Source of the DNA: Streblospio benedicti
Lineage: Eukaryota > Annelida > Polychaeta > Spionida > Spionidae
Assembly (NCBI GenBank): GCA_019095985.1
Contig: CM032665.1
Coordinates: forward strand, 31,502,377-31,566,376
DNA length: 64,000 nucleotides
Direction of reading: 5' to 3'
In this document: piece after piece, positions 21,201 to 34,616 of the stretch
How the letters are laid out: every line of letters begins with the position of its first letter
Position numbering within the stretch: the stretch's first letter is position 1
Notes under the pieces: generated by a model
Database searches by the model: none
What the model saw: only the letters and a program-made list of their open reading frames with translations
What the model was told of the DNA's origin: nothing
Position numbers and translations under genes: made by a program

Positions 21201-22889
21201 TAACAATTTCACATTAACTCCCGAAAGCAGTGGTAAAAAGAAATGTTTACAAAAATCATTCAAATGAAAGCATGAGCAGTCCTTGTTATTGAATACACAT
21301 ACCTTACTATCACGTCTCCAGCTGCAGTGTATGACACTTCCGTATAAGCTGGGTCGTTTGGTTCGTGTTTGTGACCGTGGAAAGACAGAAAAGGTTTTAT
21401 GATTTATTTGAGCTCTGAAACATATTTTAAGAGAATTGAGCGATGATACTCATCACCAAAGTCCGGGCAGATTGGGGGTAGATGCCAAAATCCAAATTGG
21501 TCGCCGCCCTTTAAAAGAAAATATAACTTTCCCTGTTTTTATCAACAAGCATTTATAGTACATCTGTCAGTTATATGACTGTGCTAAATGTAAACACGTG
21601 GGAAAAAAAGAAATTCCACGCAAGTGTAACACTTCTGATTCAATGTACAGTGTAGGAAATCGCTCCACCAATCGGGACTAATTATTGAAGTAAAATATTA
21701 AACCCATGTGTGATGTGAGCAAACTAATAAACAGCCGATTCTACTGTCGCTGTATATACAGTTATTCATCATAAACTCTCAAGTTTGATCCATTGGGATG
21801 TCATCATATAAACATGTAGCCTTGGCACGTGATATTCAAATAAACATGTTTATTTTGTTTATTTACCTGTTTGTGCCTTGACATTACAAGACAATAAAAT
21901 GTCATTTATGGTACATTAAATTTATTGTATTTTATTGTGCCTTTCATTGTCAATAACAACATGAATAGATCAGTTCTAACATTATTAGTACCTGGTATTT
22001 TTCTATGCTAGTTAATTTCCAATCTATGCCCAGGGCAGTTTGTGCTTGATTAGTTTAAAAATCTTTATAATGATCATGCGCCTCTTTGTTTGTTTGTTTT
22101 TGTTTGTTTTGTTTGTTTGTGCAAGTAAGGTCTTATGCAAATGACCATTGCCATTGGCAGTACAAAAGGTCTTGAACTATGTCGAGCCCATTATATGATG
22201 AGGAGGACACTGATGGCCGTGTTATTGGGATCATTGAGTACCATACTAGTTTCTAGTCAGACTATTCATAAAATATTAGCTATGAATGATCGTAGACTCA
22301 AACTCAAGATCTTTCGCTCAACACTTAAAACCGAACTACCCCAACCTCCTTTCAAAGACTTTTCAAGACTTTACAATTAAGACTAAAATGTCAGAGATAG
22401 GTGATTCTTCACAAGAGGGCTTTTTGGAAAAAGTAGGGATAGGGCGGGGGAGGCTGAAAAGCTCAACTTGATTTTTTTGTGGTGGTGGTGTGGGTGTGTG
22501 TGTGTTGAAATCATACAGTATTAGTTCTTTTTTATTTACTACCCTGGTCTATAATAAATGGTAGCACCCTCCGGTAGTAAAAGTGGCGACGAGAAAAGAA
22601 TGGAAGCAACACTTCCAGCACAGCCGACAGCATGTACAAATGGGGCAGGAATTACAATGCCATGCAATTATGTATCCAAAGCATTAAAAAAAGATCCCTG
22701 TATTTATTTCTACAAGGAAAAAAAGAAATGTGTGGGAATATCAGACGTGTCTTAATGTAATACATGTATTTTGCCCTCACGGAGTTTTTCTAAATTCCTG
22801 TAACATTTCCGCCTTTAGAACTCTATGCATTACTATGGCATACCTGCTTATCATGCTGTCTACCTGCCGTATTGGAGACTGGCGTACAA
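21201..22889. other. Unannotated intergenic sequence
   Basis: A TTTG-rich run at about 22090-22122 and a TG-rich run at about 22480-22505 are the only clear features. Confidence 0.5.
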
Positions 22890-23511
22890 TTTTTTATTTA
22901 TTTAATTGAATCTATTTATCGTCAATTACACACATTAAAAATACGAGGTGTTCTTGACATTAAATACAAACATCAGACAAGCACATATGCTCACGAAATG
23001 ATATGCATTATAATGATTGTTAATGAGGTGAAAGTTTTTTATTTGTCCTGAATTCATACAAATCTTTGAGTATTGTTGATAAAGTCAAAAATATGTTTAA
23101 AAATAATGTTGTCAATTTCCTTATTTTTTGTTCCATTTACCAATATATCAATGAAGGATTTGATATTTCTATTGTTATGATAATTTTCTATATGGGTTTG
23201 AACAGCCACTGGTATATTTCTGTTAAGACCATCAAGCAATTCCTGTCTTTGAGCTGCATGGGCGGGACAATATAGAAAGAAATGTGTTGTGTCCTCTTTA
23301 GCCAAATGGCATAGGTCACACATATTACCAATAAAATTATATTTCTTTCTGTGGCAATTTAAACCACTAAGACCCATTCTCATTCTGCTATGGTTGATGG
23401 GTCCTGTTCCTTCGAAATCCAGAAAAAGAGGGTATATGGAAATACTATAAATATCTTTTAATTTTTTCTTACATAGTGAAAGAGTAGCACTTTTTCGTAT
23501 ATCTAATTGAG
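22890..23511 (-). mobile_element. LINE (Jockey superfamily, CR1/L2-like), 3' part
   Basis: This is the continuation of the LINE at 24843-26500, separated from it by a solo LTR. It encodes the C-terminal region: TQLDIRKSATLSLCKKKL, then a zinc-knuckle-like CDLCHLAKEDTTHFFLYCP at about 23270-23320, ending at 23054. An AT-rich 3' UTR with AATAAATAAA-type text ends near 22890. The Cys-x2-Cys...His...Cys motif is usual at the end of such LINE proteins. Confidence 0.75.
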
Positions 23512-24842
23512 TGTGACTCGCAAGTCACTTGTTTTACTATTAGTCTAAATGACCCATTAGCGGTCGTATAAACAGGCTTAGAGTTATTACCGTAACGTGT
23601 TTGTATCCAGCTAATTAAATATCCATTTTCTCAAATGTTTATCTAGTCAGTCAACCTGGCATTATCACGTAATGAGTATTTTATTATGTCAAATCTTTGA
23701 AATTAGCATCTCACCGTAGCCATATTGCTTTTACAACCAAAACGAGGCAGTTTGATTTCGCAGTGTAAACGCTCATCTGATTGGTCTAAATTGTTTAATA
23801 TCGGAAACCAATCAGATCCCATGTTATCATGTGTCAACTGCCAATCAAAATGAAATGACGTTGAGTGACATTGAGTGACGTTTGAGAGTAAACAAATTGT
23901 AGATCTAGTCATTCGTGATTTGTACTCCGTAGGATACACTTGGCGAATCCCTTCTCCGCTGTCGGAGGCGTCATTTTAATTATTGTATCGTCATTTTAAT
24001 ATCTTATATAAAACAAGTTAAAAAGTACAAAGGCAAGTTCTATCGTAAGGTAATATAACCATATTTTGGTATATTCTTTATTGTAGATTTTTGTCTTAAC
24101 TAGTTAAATCAACATTGGTAAGTCGGTCTATCAAATACTTTTGGGGCCGCTTATTTGCGTTTTTAACTAGCAGATAATTATTCATATTTTGGAGATTATC
24201 TTATTACTTAATCAACTCTTTATCGATATTTCGAGGACAGTTGATTAGGTAAATTTAATAGTCCGGTTTATTATAATAGTTTTAAAATAAATAACTTAGT
24301 TTGTTTGTAAACAAAAACTTCAAAGTAAACAATTTCCCCAAATAGCTCTCATTTGGTTCCGTCTTAGTTATTTAATCCTACAAATAACTATAAATGAATT
24401 TTATATATAAAACCTGTTTGTAAAGTTCTGTGTTATAAACTAAAATATCTGAGATAATATTATTCTTGAATAAACTTAGAGATCTCAATAAACATATTAA
24501 AATTTAGACTTAGTTTATTCTATTTAGTAGTTACTCATATTTAAAATTATACTTGAAGTCAATATAAGATTTAATTACTAATAGTTAACTTCTAAAATAG
24601 AAATTAGTTAAAGTAATAGCTACAACTGTTTTGGTGAATTAACACTTAATTCAAACTTGGGGTCATATTCCTAGATAGTAAAAACTTGCCACACCTACCA
24701 GTTTATAATAAAAGTAATTGTTGTCAATACTTATAACAAAATATTACTGTGCACGTGATTAATAGTTATAAATATTTGGGGGCTCGAGCTAATTTAGTCT
24801 AGTAGTTTGTTGATTAGTCCATAATTTAGTAGGTAGGCTACA
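23512..24842. mobile_element. Solo LTR inserted in a LINE
   Basis: A 1331-bp block starts TGTGACTCG and ends GGCTACA (TG..CA with TGT/ACA ends). It is flanked by the 4-bp duplication TGAG at 23508-23511 and 24843-24846. Removing it with one TGAG restores LINE reading across the site. Inside are CCAAT-type boxes (about 23779-23845), a TATATAAAA at about 24006 and AATAAA signals near 24470, as expected of an LTR. There is no internal retroviral sequence, so the family (Gypsy- or BEL-like by TSD length) stays open. It is younger than the LINE. Confidence 0.8.
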
Positions 24843-26500
24843 TGAGTTTCGATCCATCATTTTATTGCAGAGGGTATAAATGATTTCAGGAAATAATTTT
24901 TTTGTGTTCTAAATTGTGGTATTAAATTTGGATATCTTATATCGTAATTCTGCCGACCAATATTAGATGGTATTATATCTACAATATAATTTGGTAGAAG
25001 ACTAATTTGTGCTTTGTACATAAAAAGTATCATTTGGTAAATATTGAATGCCAACCTCCTTATGGAGTTCATTATTAGAGTTTTTTTATAAGCACTTGTA
25101 ATACATAAATTGTCTTTGAATAACATCTAGTAATTTCAAATTTTCAACGGAAGAATTTACATATAATTGAAAACCAAATTCCAGGATGGGTCTGATAAAG
25201 GCAGTGTATATTTGTAATTTTGATCGCTTTGTGAGTTTAAAGCCAGCTCGTTTTAATGCTGTTAATCTGTTCATGGCTTTAGTGCAATTGTTCTTAATGT
25301 GCACATCGAAAGACATGTCCTGGGCAAACGTTAGTCCAAGCTGTTTGATTTCGTCGACCTTTTTTAATTTTAGACTACCCAGGAATAAATCTGGATAATT
25401 TTGTCTATTCTTTTTCTTTGAAAAAAAAAATATATTTCGTTATTGTATGATTGAAGCTAACAAGCCACTGCTTAGACCAAGCATCCAATTTAGACAGATC
25501 TTTATTTAATTTTTCAACGGATAGAATTGGATCAGTCAAGTTTTCCAGTAGTGAGGTATCATCAGCAAATAAATATATATTGGATTCAATTCCATTCACA
25601 ATATCATCAACATAAATGAGAAAGAGGAGTGGACCAAGTATTGATCTCTGGGGAACTCCAGCTTTTATTTGTGCCCATTCTGAATATTGCCCTTTTATCA
25701 CGACTCGTTGAAATCTATTTGATAGGTATGATTTCAACCAATTCAATAGTGGCCCTGTAACAACCTTAGATCGCAATTTATATATTAAAGCATCATGCCA
25801 GACTCTATCAAAGGCAGCTGTGGCATCTAATGAAACGAAACACACATCATCTCCCTTTTCTAGTGCTTTGTAAATATTATGTGTAATAAAAATTAATTGA
25901 TTAATGGAAGAATCCATCAGTTTATACCCAGAATTTCTCCACGTTAATAGTTTATGTTGCATGCAGAATGCATACAGATGTTTGAAAACGATTCTCTCAA
26001 ACAGCTTGCCCATATTGGATAGGAGTGAGATGGGTCTGTAATTATTTTTGTTTTGTTTATCATTTTGCTTGAAAATTGGCGAAACGTTAGCTTTTTTCCA
26101 TATGGTTGGGAATACTCCGTTAGAACGGGATTTATTAAATAAGTTGGCTGTTGGTCGAGAGATACAATCTCAATCATTTTCAAAAGTTTATTAGAGATAT
26201 TATCGTAACCGTTTGCCTTTACTTATCGGACTTATATTCAATGATTTGACGGCATTGCCAACTTCAGCTGCATTTGTTTGTATGAGAGAGATTTCATTTT
26301 CACTGATTTCTAAGATTGGCAATTTGGGCAAGCTGTAGGGAAGTTTTGATTTATTCAGAAAATGTTCATTAAATATCTCCGCCTTTTCTTTTGCTGATGA
26401 TCCACACACGTTTTCGACCGCTGGAATACCTACATCTATTTTATTTAAATGTTTTTGATCTGCCAGTATTGTTTAGCACAATTTATCTATTTTATTACCA
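24843..26500 (-). mobile_element. LINE (Jockey superfamily, CR1/L2-like), reverse-transcriptase part, 5'-truncated
   Basis: Non-LTR reverse transcriptase on the minus strand. An open stretch at 26013-25405 holds the RT palm: LDATAAFDRVWHDAL (motif A, Asp), GVPQRSILGPLLFLIYVDDI and the catalytic FADDTSLL. Upstream, in a shifted frame, lies NNYRPISLLSNMGKLFERIV. Downstream at 25316-25086 and 25126-24857 lie thumb-like segments including TAFIRPILEFGFQLYVNSS. There are several frameshifts and stops, and the endonuclease region is absent, so it is dead. Retroelement function was target-primed reverse transcription of its own RNA. A corrupted duplicate lies at about 30928-32640. Confidence 0.85.
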
Positions 26501-26723
26501 TAATTGTACTTTGATCAAATGCCAGTACCTGAAACATTGTGTCTAAAATGTCATGCCCATACTTAAAGTATCGGTTATGTGCAAATAAGGGTTAAGTCGC
26601 GGAAGACTGCATTCAGTAGTACCCCATACATGGGGTCCGAACAAGTGAAGCGAGTCTGTGTACTATGACACTGGCGGTGCTGTGCTCTAGTCTAACACCG
26701 CCTATATAGAGAGACAACGTTTA
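26501..26723. other. Spacer between LINE and MITE, part of the duplicated segment
   Basis: It recurs with changes at about 32560-32815. No gene is seen. The LINE-like string TTTGATCAAATGCCAGTA appears here in a disordered arrangement compared with the second copy. Confidence 0.5.
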
Positions 26724-26943
26724 GGGACGGACCATTCGATATTTGGGGGTGGGGCGACAAAATTTTCCAAAAAAAAAAATCTGCCTCTGATTTTGAAAGG
26801 AAAAAAAATTGTCCCTGATGTTCACCAAATTTGTCTCACTTCAAGTTGAAAATAAAAAATTTGTCTCTGGAAAGTCAAAAAAATTTTGTTTCTTCCGTAA
26901 ACATTTTGTCGCCCCCCCCCCCAAATATCGAATGGTCCGTCCC
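26724..26943. mobile_element. Harbinger-like MITE, 220 bp
   Basis: Inverted ends GGGACGGACCATTCGATATT are flanked by TTA on both sides (26721-26723, 26944-26946). The interior is A/T-rich TTTGTCTC.. repeats. A second copy lies at 32816-33042 in the duplicated segment. Confidence 0.8.
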
Positions 26944-27113
26944 TTATAGGAACCCATTTTATGAAGCTCTAAAATTCAGAAACAGGCGGACACGGACTTA
27001 CGTAAATAAACCACCTCTATTGAGACCACTTAGAACAAAGCCAATGCTGGTCAGTGTCTCGTTGCGGTGTGAGTAACGCGCTTATGGCATCATTTCAGTT
27101 TTCAAAAATGTGT
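26944..27113. repeat. AAGACCACC-family element, truncated at a rearrangement junction
   Basis: CACCTCTATTGAGACCACTT starts the family repeat. At 27113 the text leaves the copy seen at 33215 and joins an inverted copy of the 38162 region, with only a few bases of shared TTAAT. Confidence 0.6.
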
Positions 27114-29485
27114 GTTAATTAAGATTGAACAATTATGAGTATGTCTACAAGGCAGTCAAACATTGAGGTTTTTACATTTAGTCCCATATGCGCATAAAAT
27201 GGTGCCCGGTAATGCAAATTAATGCAGTTTAATGAAACCTCTTTTTATTGTCTTAAAACAAAATAGTAACATAAAAATAAATTGTGCACGATGATTCCTT
27301 ATATGGTTATACATATAGTTATCTAGATTTAATCATGATGACACCACTGTTATACCCCAAAACGAATGACTTGCATGACAAAGCTTTTAACACCCAAACA
27401 CGTAAAATGACCTGGCCAGTTAAAGGCTGATGTGAGGGAGATAGCCAGAGGCCAGTTTCAGCCGGTTTGAGGGAAGAAGGGGTACTCAGGCTAAGACAGT
27501 AACATGCACAACAAACAATGACTAATCAATATGTATTAAAGTTAACTTGTAAAAATAATAAAATAGAAGAAAAAAAACGTGATCTAAATACCTCCATTTC
27601 ATTAAAAACTAATTTTCTCAGAAAAAGAATGCACCAGAGAGCATCTAGAGACATCCATTAAAAATATTCTGGGGGCATCCCCTGACCCCCCTAGCTATAC
27701 TACTACTATGCCACTTGCAAGGTCCACCTTTGACGTTACCCTTTTCAGCAACTTTGAATTTGGCCAGTGCCCTTTAAATATCCGGCCACTAATAACATTG
27801 GGCTAGTGCTCCGGTTATTGCTCTCGCCAAACTGGCTAGAGGAGTTTGAAATGAGAGTAATTCCCAGTGATCACAAATCTGCTGGTGTTCTTTCATCATT
27901 TCAAATAACTTATTGATGTATATGACCTCCTTTTTGCTCCCAAATCTTTCCACCTTCAACAGCTAAATCTTCATTTTTCCCATTTACCCTCAACAGGATG
28001 TCATCTATTGATATAGATAAAGCTTCTATCCCATCTATAGCTTTATCACTGGGGAGGTGGTGTCCCTGCATAAGATGTTCTGGTGTGATAGTTTATCCTG
28101 GTTTTGTATTGATAGTATGCGATAGAATAAATAATAATGGGACGGTGGGGGGAGGGGGCATTGAAAAAACATACGATGTGCCAGGGGGCATGAAAAAATA
28201 CTGCTGTCATGGCAAAAGGGGTACATGAAAAAAAATTGTCAAGAAAACTATTTCTCTTCACGCCACCACCCCTCTGTATTTAATGACCACTCCCTAATGT
28301 GTCAGATATCTCTCCTTTATTATGAATCAATAATTGCTCTATAATCCATTTCTGAATGTTCTAGTAATGTGTATACATTGCAGACTTCCAAAGCTTTTCT
28401 CTGTTATAAAAATCATTATTAGGATGACTTTACCAGTTTTCTGCCCTCTCAGAATTCGGCCCCTGTATTGAAAACTCTACGTTTTACATTAAAATAACGT
28501 AGAAATGCAGAGGACCGAAAACTGGCTACTAACCCTACAATTGTCAGACTCAAACCTACCTGCTACTTCATCATAATACACATCACAAATTGTGTCTTTT
28601 ATATTTTTTACTTGTGTAATTTAGTATGTTAGAATCATGAAGACTCAGACCTCGGTCATTCTCTGTGGCAATTGTACAGGCAGACAACATAGATATAACA
28701 TTATATGGTAATGTATCAAGAAATGATATTGAAACTTCACCTATTTTCCATGCACAACATTGCATCTCCATAAGGTTGTTGCCGTGGTATATCCCTCCCT
28801 GGTTGCATGTGGCAATTAATTATCCACCCGACAAAATAGTTGGTGTCAGTAGAATTTCATGAATGCGTTTTTAATTGACGTATTTTATATACACTATGAC
28901 TTTGAAGTCCACAATTGATATGAGTTCTCATCTGTGGCACGTATAAACCAAGCTATACATTCTTCTAAGATGGCAGCCATGCACATTCCTACCATTCAAC
29001 TAATAATCATACTTATAACAACTTAATTTTGCTTTCATATAGGCAAGATGTCGCCTACCTATTTTCATATTTTGGAAAGTGAAAAGGGATATTTTTATCT
29101 GCTCTCTTTTTATGTTGTGGTAGTATTCCACGGAACAACCAAAAGCATATTAAAACAACCGCTTGTTCAAAATATCTTATTCATCTTCATATAGACCATA
29201 GATTTACAGCATGTTCTGCTAAAATGCAAAGTTACAATCCCGGGTTACAATCCCGCCACTAGTAGCGCCACTTTCGCAGGCAATACAGTTTACTGGCTAG
29301 TAAGATATCCCGCTGTCTGTTAAACACTGATATGTAATGATAGGAATGATATATCACGTCCACACTCCCCACTCTAGACAAGCTTTTTGTTGTGTCCAGG
29401 CCACAGGCTGACAACTCTGTGTGCTGGTGCAGGCAACACTAACTGCATATATTTTGACTGTGACATTGATAAATGGCACATGAGA
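27114..29485 (-). repeat. Large inverted repeat, arm 1
   Basis: Read in reverse it matches 34617-38162 over most of its length. It lacks the 1.47-kb CpG-rich insert and has about 230 bp (about 28500-28727) missing from arm 2. It contains one end of the Harbinger-like element (TIR GGGAGTGGTCATTAAATACA, minus strand, ending at 28294). Confidence 0.85.
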
Positions 29486-30927
29486 AAAAAAGAAAAACCC
29501 CCCCCAAAAAAAAAAAAAAAAAAAAAATTTTTTTGGGGGGAAAAAAAAAAATTTTTATTTTTTAAAAAAAAAATTTTTTGGGGGGAAACCCCCTTTTTTT
29601 TTTCCCATTTTTTTTTTTTTTTTTTTTAAAACCCAAAATTTTTTTTTAAAAAAACCCTTTTTTTAAGGAAAAAACCCAAAATTTTTTTTTTTTTTTTTTT
29701 TTTTCCCCAAAAAAATTATTAACCAATTTTTTTTTCCCAAAAATTGGGGTTTTTTTCCCCAAAAAAAAAAAAAAGGGAAATTTCAAAAAAGCAAAAAATT
29801 TAAAAGGGGGGTTTTTTTCCCCCCAAAAAAAAAAAAATTTTTAAAAAAAATTTTTTTTGGAAAATTTTTTTTTTTTAAAAATTTTTGGGGGTTTTTTCAA
29901 AAAGGAAATTTTTTTTTTAAACCCCGGGTTATTTTTTTAAAAAAATTTTTTTTTTTTTTGGGGGGGAAAAAGGAAAAATTTTTTTTTTTTTTAAAAAAAA
30001 ATTTTTTAATTTTTTTTTTAAAAAAAAAACCGGGGGGGCCCGGGTTTTAAAAAAGGGTTTTAAAAAAAAAACCCCCCCCCTTTTTTTTTTTGGGTTTTAA
30101 AAGTGGGGGGAAAAAAAAAAAAATTTTGGGAAAAAAACCAAAAAAAAAAATTTTTTTTGGGTTCCCCCCCCCCAAAAAAATTTTTTTAAAAATTTTTCCC
30201 CCTTAAAATTTTAAAAATTAAATTTTAAATTTTTTTAAAAAACCCATTTTTTTAAAAAAAGGGCCTTTTTTTGGGGGGGCCCAAATTTTAAAGTTTTTGG
30301 AAAAATTTTTTAAATTTTTTTTTCCCTTTTTTTAAAAAAAAAAGGGGTCCCCGGTTTTTTTTAAAAAAAAAGGGGGGGGCCCTTTTTAACCCCGGGAATT
30401 CCCCGGCCCCCAAAAATTTTTTTTGGGGCCTTTTTAAATTTAAAAAAAAAATTAAAAAAGGCGGGTTTTTAAAAAAATAAAAAAAATTTTTTTTTTTTTT
30501 TTAAAAAATTTTTTGGGAAAAATTTAAAAAATTTGGGAACCCCCGGGGGGGGGGTTAATTTTTTTTTTGGGGTTTAATTTTTTTTTTTTAAAAATTTTTT
30601 GATTTTTTTTAAGGGGGAAAAATTTAATAGTTTTTAAAAAATTTTTTTAAAAAAAAAAAAAAACCCCAAAAAATTTTTTTTCCCCCCCTTTTTTTTTTCC
30701 CCCAAAAATTTTTTTTAAAAAAAATTTTTTTTAAAAAAAATTTTTTTTTTTAAAAAAAAAAAAAATTTTTAAAAAAAAATTTTTTTTCCCAAAAAAAAAA
30801 AAAAATTTTTATTTATTTTTTTTTTTAAAAAAAATTTTTAAATTCAAAAAATTTTTTTTTTAAAAAAAAAAACCAAAAAAAAAAAAAAAATTTTTTTTTG
30901 GGCCCCCAAAAAAATTTTTTTTTTAAA
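29486..30927. other. Homopolymer-only sequence, probable assembly or consensus artefact
   Basis: About 1.45 kb consists almost wholly of runs of A, T, G and C, each 3-20 long, unlike any repeat class. It runs into a corrupted copy of the LTR and LINE segment. Open frames here are Lys/Phe/Gly runs with no meaning. Confidence 0.75.
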
Positions 30928-32640
30928 AAAAACTTGCCACACCTCCCTTTTTATAATAAAAAATTTTTTAAACAAAAAAAAAGGTATTATATCTACAATA
31001 TAATTTGGTAGAAGACTAATTTTGTGCTTTGTACATAAAAGTATCATTTGCATATTTCTACGACTTTCTAAATATGGAATGCCAACCTCCTTATGGAGTT
31101 CATTATTAGAAGTTTTTTTATAAGCACTTGTAATAAATGATAGGGATTGTCTTTGAATAACATCTAGTAATTTCAAATTTTCATCAAAAAGAATTTATAT
31201 ATAATTGAAAACCAAATTCCAGGATGGGTCCTGATAAAGGCAGTGTATATTTGTAATTTTGAAGCTTTGTGAGTTTAAAGCCAGACATTTAATGCTGTTA
31301 ATCTGTTCATGGCTTTAGTGCAATTGTTCTTAATGTGCACATCGAAAGACATGTCCTGGGCAAACGTTAGTCCAAGCTGTTTGATTTATGGGCCTTTTTA
31401 ATTTTAGACTACCCAGGAATAAATCTGGATAATTTTGTTTATTCTTTTTCTTTGAAAAAAAATATATATTTCGTTATTGTAGGATTGAAGCTAACAAGCC
31501 ACTGCTTAGACCAAAGCATCCAATTTAGACAGATCTCTATTTAATTTTTTCAAAGGATAGAATTGATCAGTCAAGTTTTCCAGTAGTGAGGTATCATCAG
31601 CAAATAAATATATATTGGATTCAATTCCATTCACAATATCATCAACATAAATGAGAAAAAGAGGAGTGGACAAGTATTGATCTCTGGGGGAACTCCAGCT
31701 TTTATTTGTGCCCATTCTGAATATTGCCCTTTTATCACGACTCGTTGAAATCTATTTGATAGGTATGATTTCAACCAATTCAATAGTGGCCCTGTAACAA
31801 CCTTAGATCGCAATTTATATATTAAAGCATCATGCCAGACTCTATCAAAAGGCAGCTGTGGCATCTAATGAAACGAAACACACATCATCTTTTTCTAGTG
31901 CTTTGTAAATATTATGTGTAATAAAAATTAATTGATTAATGGAAGAATCCATCAGTTTATGATTTGAATTCTTTTAATTGTTTATGGTTGCATGCAGAAT
32001 GCATACAGATGTTTGAAAACGATTCTTTCAAACAGCTTGCCCATATTGGATGGAGTGAGATGGGTAGGTAATTATTTTTGTTTTGTTTATCATTTTTTTT
32101 GGAAAATTCACAACGTTAGCTTTTTTCCATATGGTTGGGAGTTCTTTTAGAAAGGGATTTATTAAAAAGTTGGCTATTGGTCGAGAGATACTATTCACAA
32201 TCATTTTCAAAAAGTTTATTAGAGATATTATTATCTTAACGTTTGCCTTTTTTTTTTTTTTTATATTCAATGATTTGACGGCATCTCAACTTCAGCTGCA
32301 TTTATTTTATATGAGAGAGATTTCATTTTCACTGATTTCTAAGATTTGGCAATTTGGGCAAGCTGTAGGGAAGTTTTGATTTATTCAGAAAATGTTCATT
32401 AAATATCTCCGCCTTTTCTTTTGCTGATGATCCACACTACCGTTTTCGATTAATGCTGGAATACCTACATCTATTTTATTACCATAAATGTTTTTGATCA
32501 AATGCCAGTATTGTTTAGCGTACAATTTATGTAATGGTTGTGTGCAGAAAGTGGAAAATGTCAGTGGTATCAGTATATTCGTACTAAATTGGATGAATTA
32601 ATTGCTCTCTGGTAGTACCTGAAACATAATGCGTGTCTAT
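30928..32640 (-). mobile_element. Degraded direct copy of the LINE segment (with a scrap of the solo LTR)
   Basis: It starts with ACTTGCCACACCT.. text from inside the LTR (compare 24682), then repeats the LINE reverse-transcriptase region with many small insertions, deletions and substituted patches, often homopolymers. FADDTSLL is still readable at about 31575-31600. It keeps about 80 bp of the 5' side (KQYWHLIKNIYG) that is scrambled in the first copy. Confidence 0.8.
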
Positions 32641-32815
32641 AATATCATGCCCATACTTAAACGCTCTCGTTATGTGCAAATAAGGGTTAAGTCGCGGAAG
32701 ACTGCATTCAGTAGTAATACCATACATCCGAACAAGTGAAGCGAGTTTGTACTATGAAAATTTGGCGATTTGCTGCCAGTATAGTCTAACACCGCCAATA
32801 TATGAGCAACGTTTA

Positions 32816-33042
32816 GGGACGGACCGTCGATATTTGGGGGTATTTGATTAAAAATTTTCCCCCAAAAAAAATCTGCCTCTGATTTTGAAAAGGAAAAAAA
32901 AATTTGTCCCTGATGTTCACCAAATTTGTCTCACTTAAGTTGCAAAAATAAAAAACTGCATCTCTAGAAAGTCAAAAAAAAAAAAATTTGTTTCTGTGAC
33001 TAAACATTTTGTCGCCCCCCCAAATATCTAATGGTCCGTCCC
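32816..33042. mobile_element. Harbinger-like MITE, second copy
   Basis: Copy of 26724-26943 within the direct duplication, with the same TTA flanks and small patches of different sequence. Confidence 0.75.
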
Positions 33043-33232
33043 TTATAGGAACCCATTTTATGAAGCTCTAAAATTCAGAAACAGGCGGACACGGACTTAC
33101 GTAAATAAACCACCTCTATTGAGACCACTTAGAACAAAGCCAATGCTGGTCAGTGTCTCGTTGCGGTGTGAGTAACGCGCTTATGGCATCATTTCAGTTT
33201 TTCAAAATGTGTGTGTTAATAGTGAGGCTCCA
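33043..33232. repeat. AAGACCACC-family element, uninterrupted copy
   Basis: It matches 26944-27113 and then continues past the junction point into GAGGCTCCACTGTATA, which looks like the missing terminus. Confidence 0.6.
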
Positions 33233-34616
33233 CTGTATATAACAAAACGGCCCACTACAATCATACCACCCGCGCATATGCTACTTTACACGTAAATTCA
33301 CATTTAAAACAAAATGGTTAGGCAGACGACACAAATTACGCAAGTTTCAATTTCATTGGTACACTGTATGTCCTTGTACTACAGTACTAAATGGCGTGCA
33401 TTGGCAACCTTGCTAAGCTAATGAACCAAATAATACAAAATCCTGACCATCTCACCAGCGGTTCAGGAGGAAATTGTTTACCCGGCTTACAAGAAGTCAT
33501 ACAATATCCACCCGTGAACTTAGTTGCCCCTTTTCATGGGAATTTCGCCATAACTTGAAGCAAAAGTACCATACTAGCAATAACTATACAAACAAATATC
33601 TAAAGAAATTAACAATACATGCTACTAACATTCAATATAAATACACTGAATATTATTTATATCAAACAAAAAATATACCTACATCAATAGAGCTTCTATT
33701 ACATCTTTTCCCTCGCCGTAGTACACTGAACACTAAACTGATTGCTTTGATATATACTAATTACATAAAACAAAAAGGGACTAATGTATGATGTACAATA
33801 CTCTACAGTGTTAGATAACAAAATAACATGGCTGGATTATACTCTGCAAAAAAGTTATTTGGAGACAACAAATTCCGAAATAGATCATGTTGCACTATCT
33901 TTGAAGATCCATTGATATCAATCGTTGACATTGATATTTTTTACACAGTGTTCGCATTTCTAAAACCCACACAGCCGCGTGGCAAATCGCGTCAGTATTA
34001 AACATTTTGGCGTAAGTATTACTAACTTAGTTATTATGTGTTTAAAAGGGGGGATTACCCAGTTGGATTTCAAATTTACAAGCAATTGTTCAAGTGATTT
34101 CATTTGAGGAAAATTTGTCTCAGTGGCAGGCATAACTCTCTACATCGTTTTGAAACCGTGTTGCTGAAAAATCCGAGGGAATAACAAAATGATCAAAGGC
34201 TTGGGATAAGAATTGATTGCCACGCGACAGCCACAATTATTAGCTCTGAACAGACGCAGTAACTGCCGCATGGCTGCAGTGGAATCTATATATGCATGGG
34301 TTGTCCAGCTAAATCTGCGGATTATATGCATACCATACACAATTGAAGGATAATGAATAACCTACTCTGCAAAAATATCGGTGCTTCCACAATCATAGTA
34401 TTGTACTAGTTTCACTCGAAAATGTGCGCGTAAGGCACATAAATCGGAACGTTAGAGAGAAGAAATCAAGGGGTTTCATCTTATAGCAGTTATCTAAGTG
34501 TTTATGTTTCGAAATCTTTCTATTTGAAATAAAACGTTATTTAGTAAGTGCATTTTGAAAATATGTCACTGCTAATAGCCCTGCAATGCGGTCCACGCCA
34601 AAAAGAAAACAACGGT
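33233..34616. other. Single-copy spacer between direct and inverted repeats
   Basis: No match elsewhere in the window and no convincing gene. A 66-codon minus-strand open frame at 34340-34140 is unremarkable. Confidence 0.5.

Noticed and set aside
22135-22755. Short plus-strand frames at 22135-22380 and 22558-22755
   Set aside because: AT-rich, no recognisable domain, no splice sites in phase, and no GC-ending codon bias as in the real exons.
29387-31176. Open frames of Lys, Phe and Gly runs
   Set aside because: By-product of homopolymer runs in sequence that is probably erroneous.
34140-34340. 66-codon minus-strand frame in the spacer between repeats
   Set aside because: No family resemblance and no context supporting expression.
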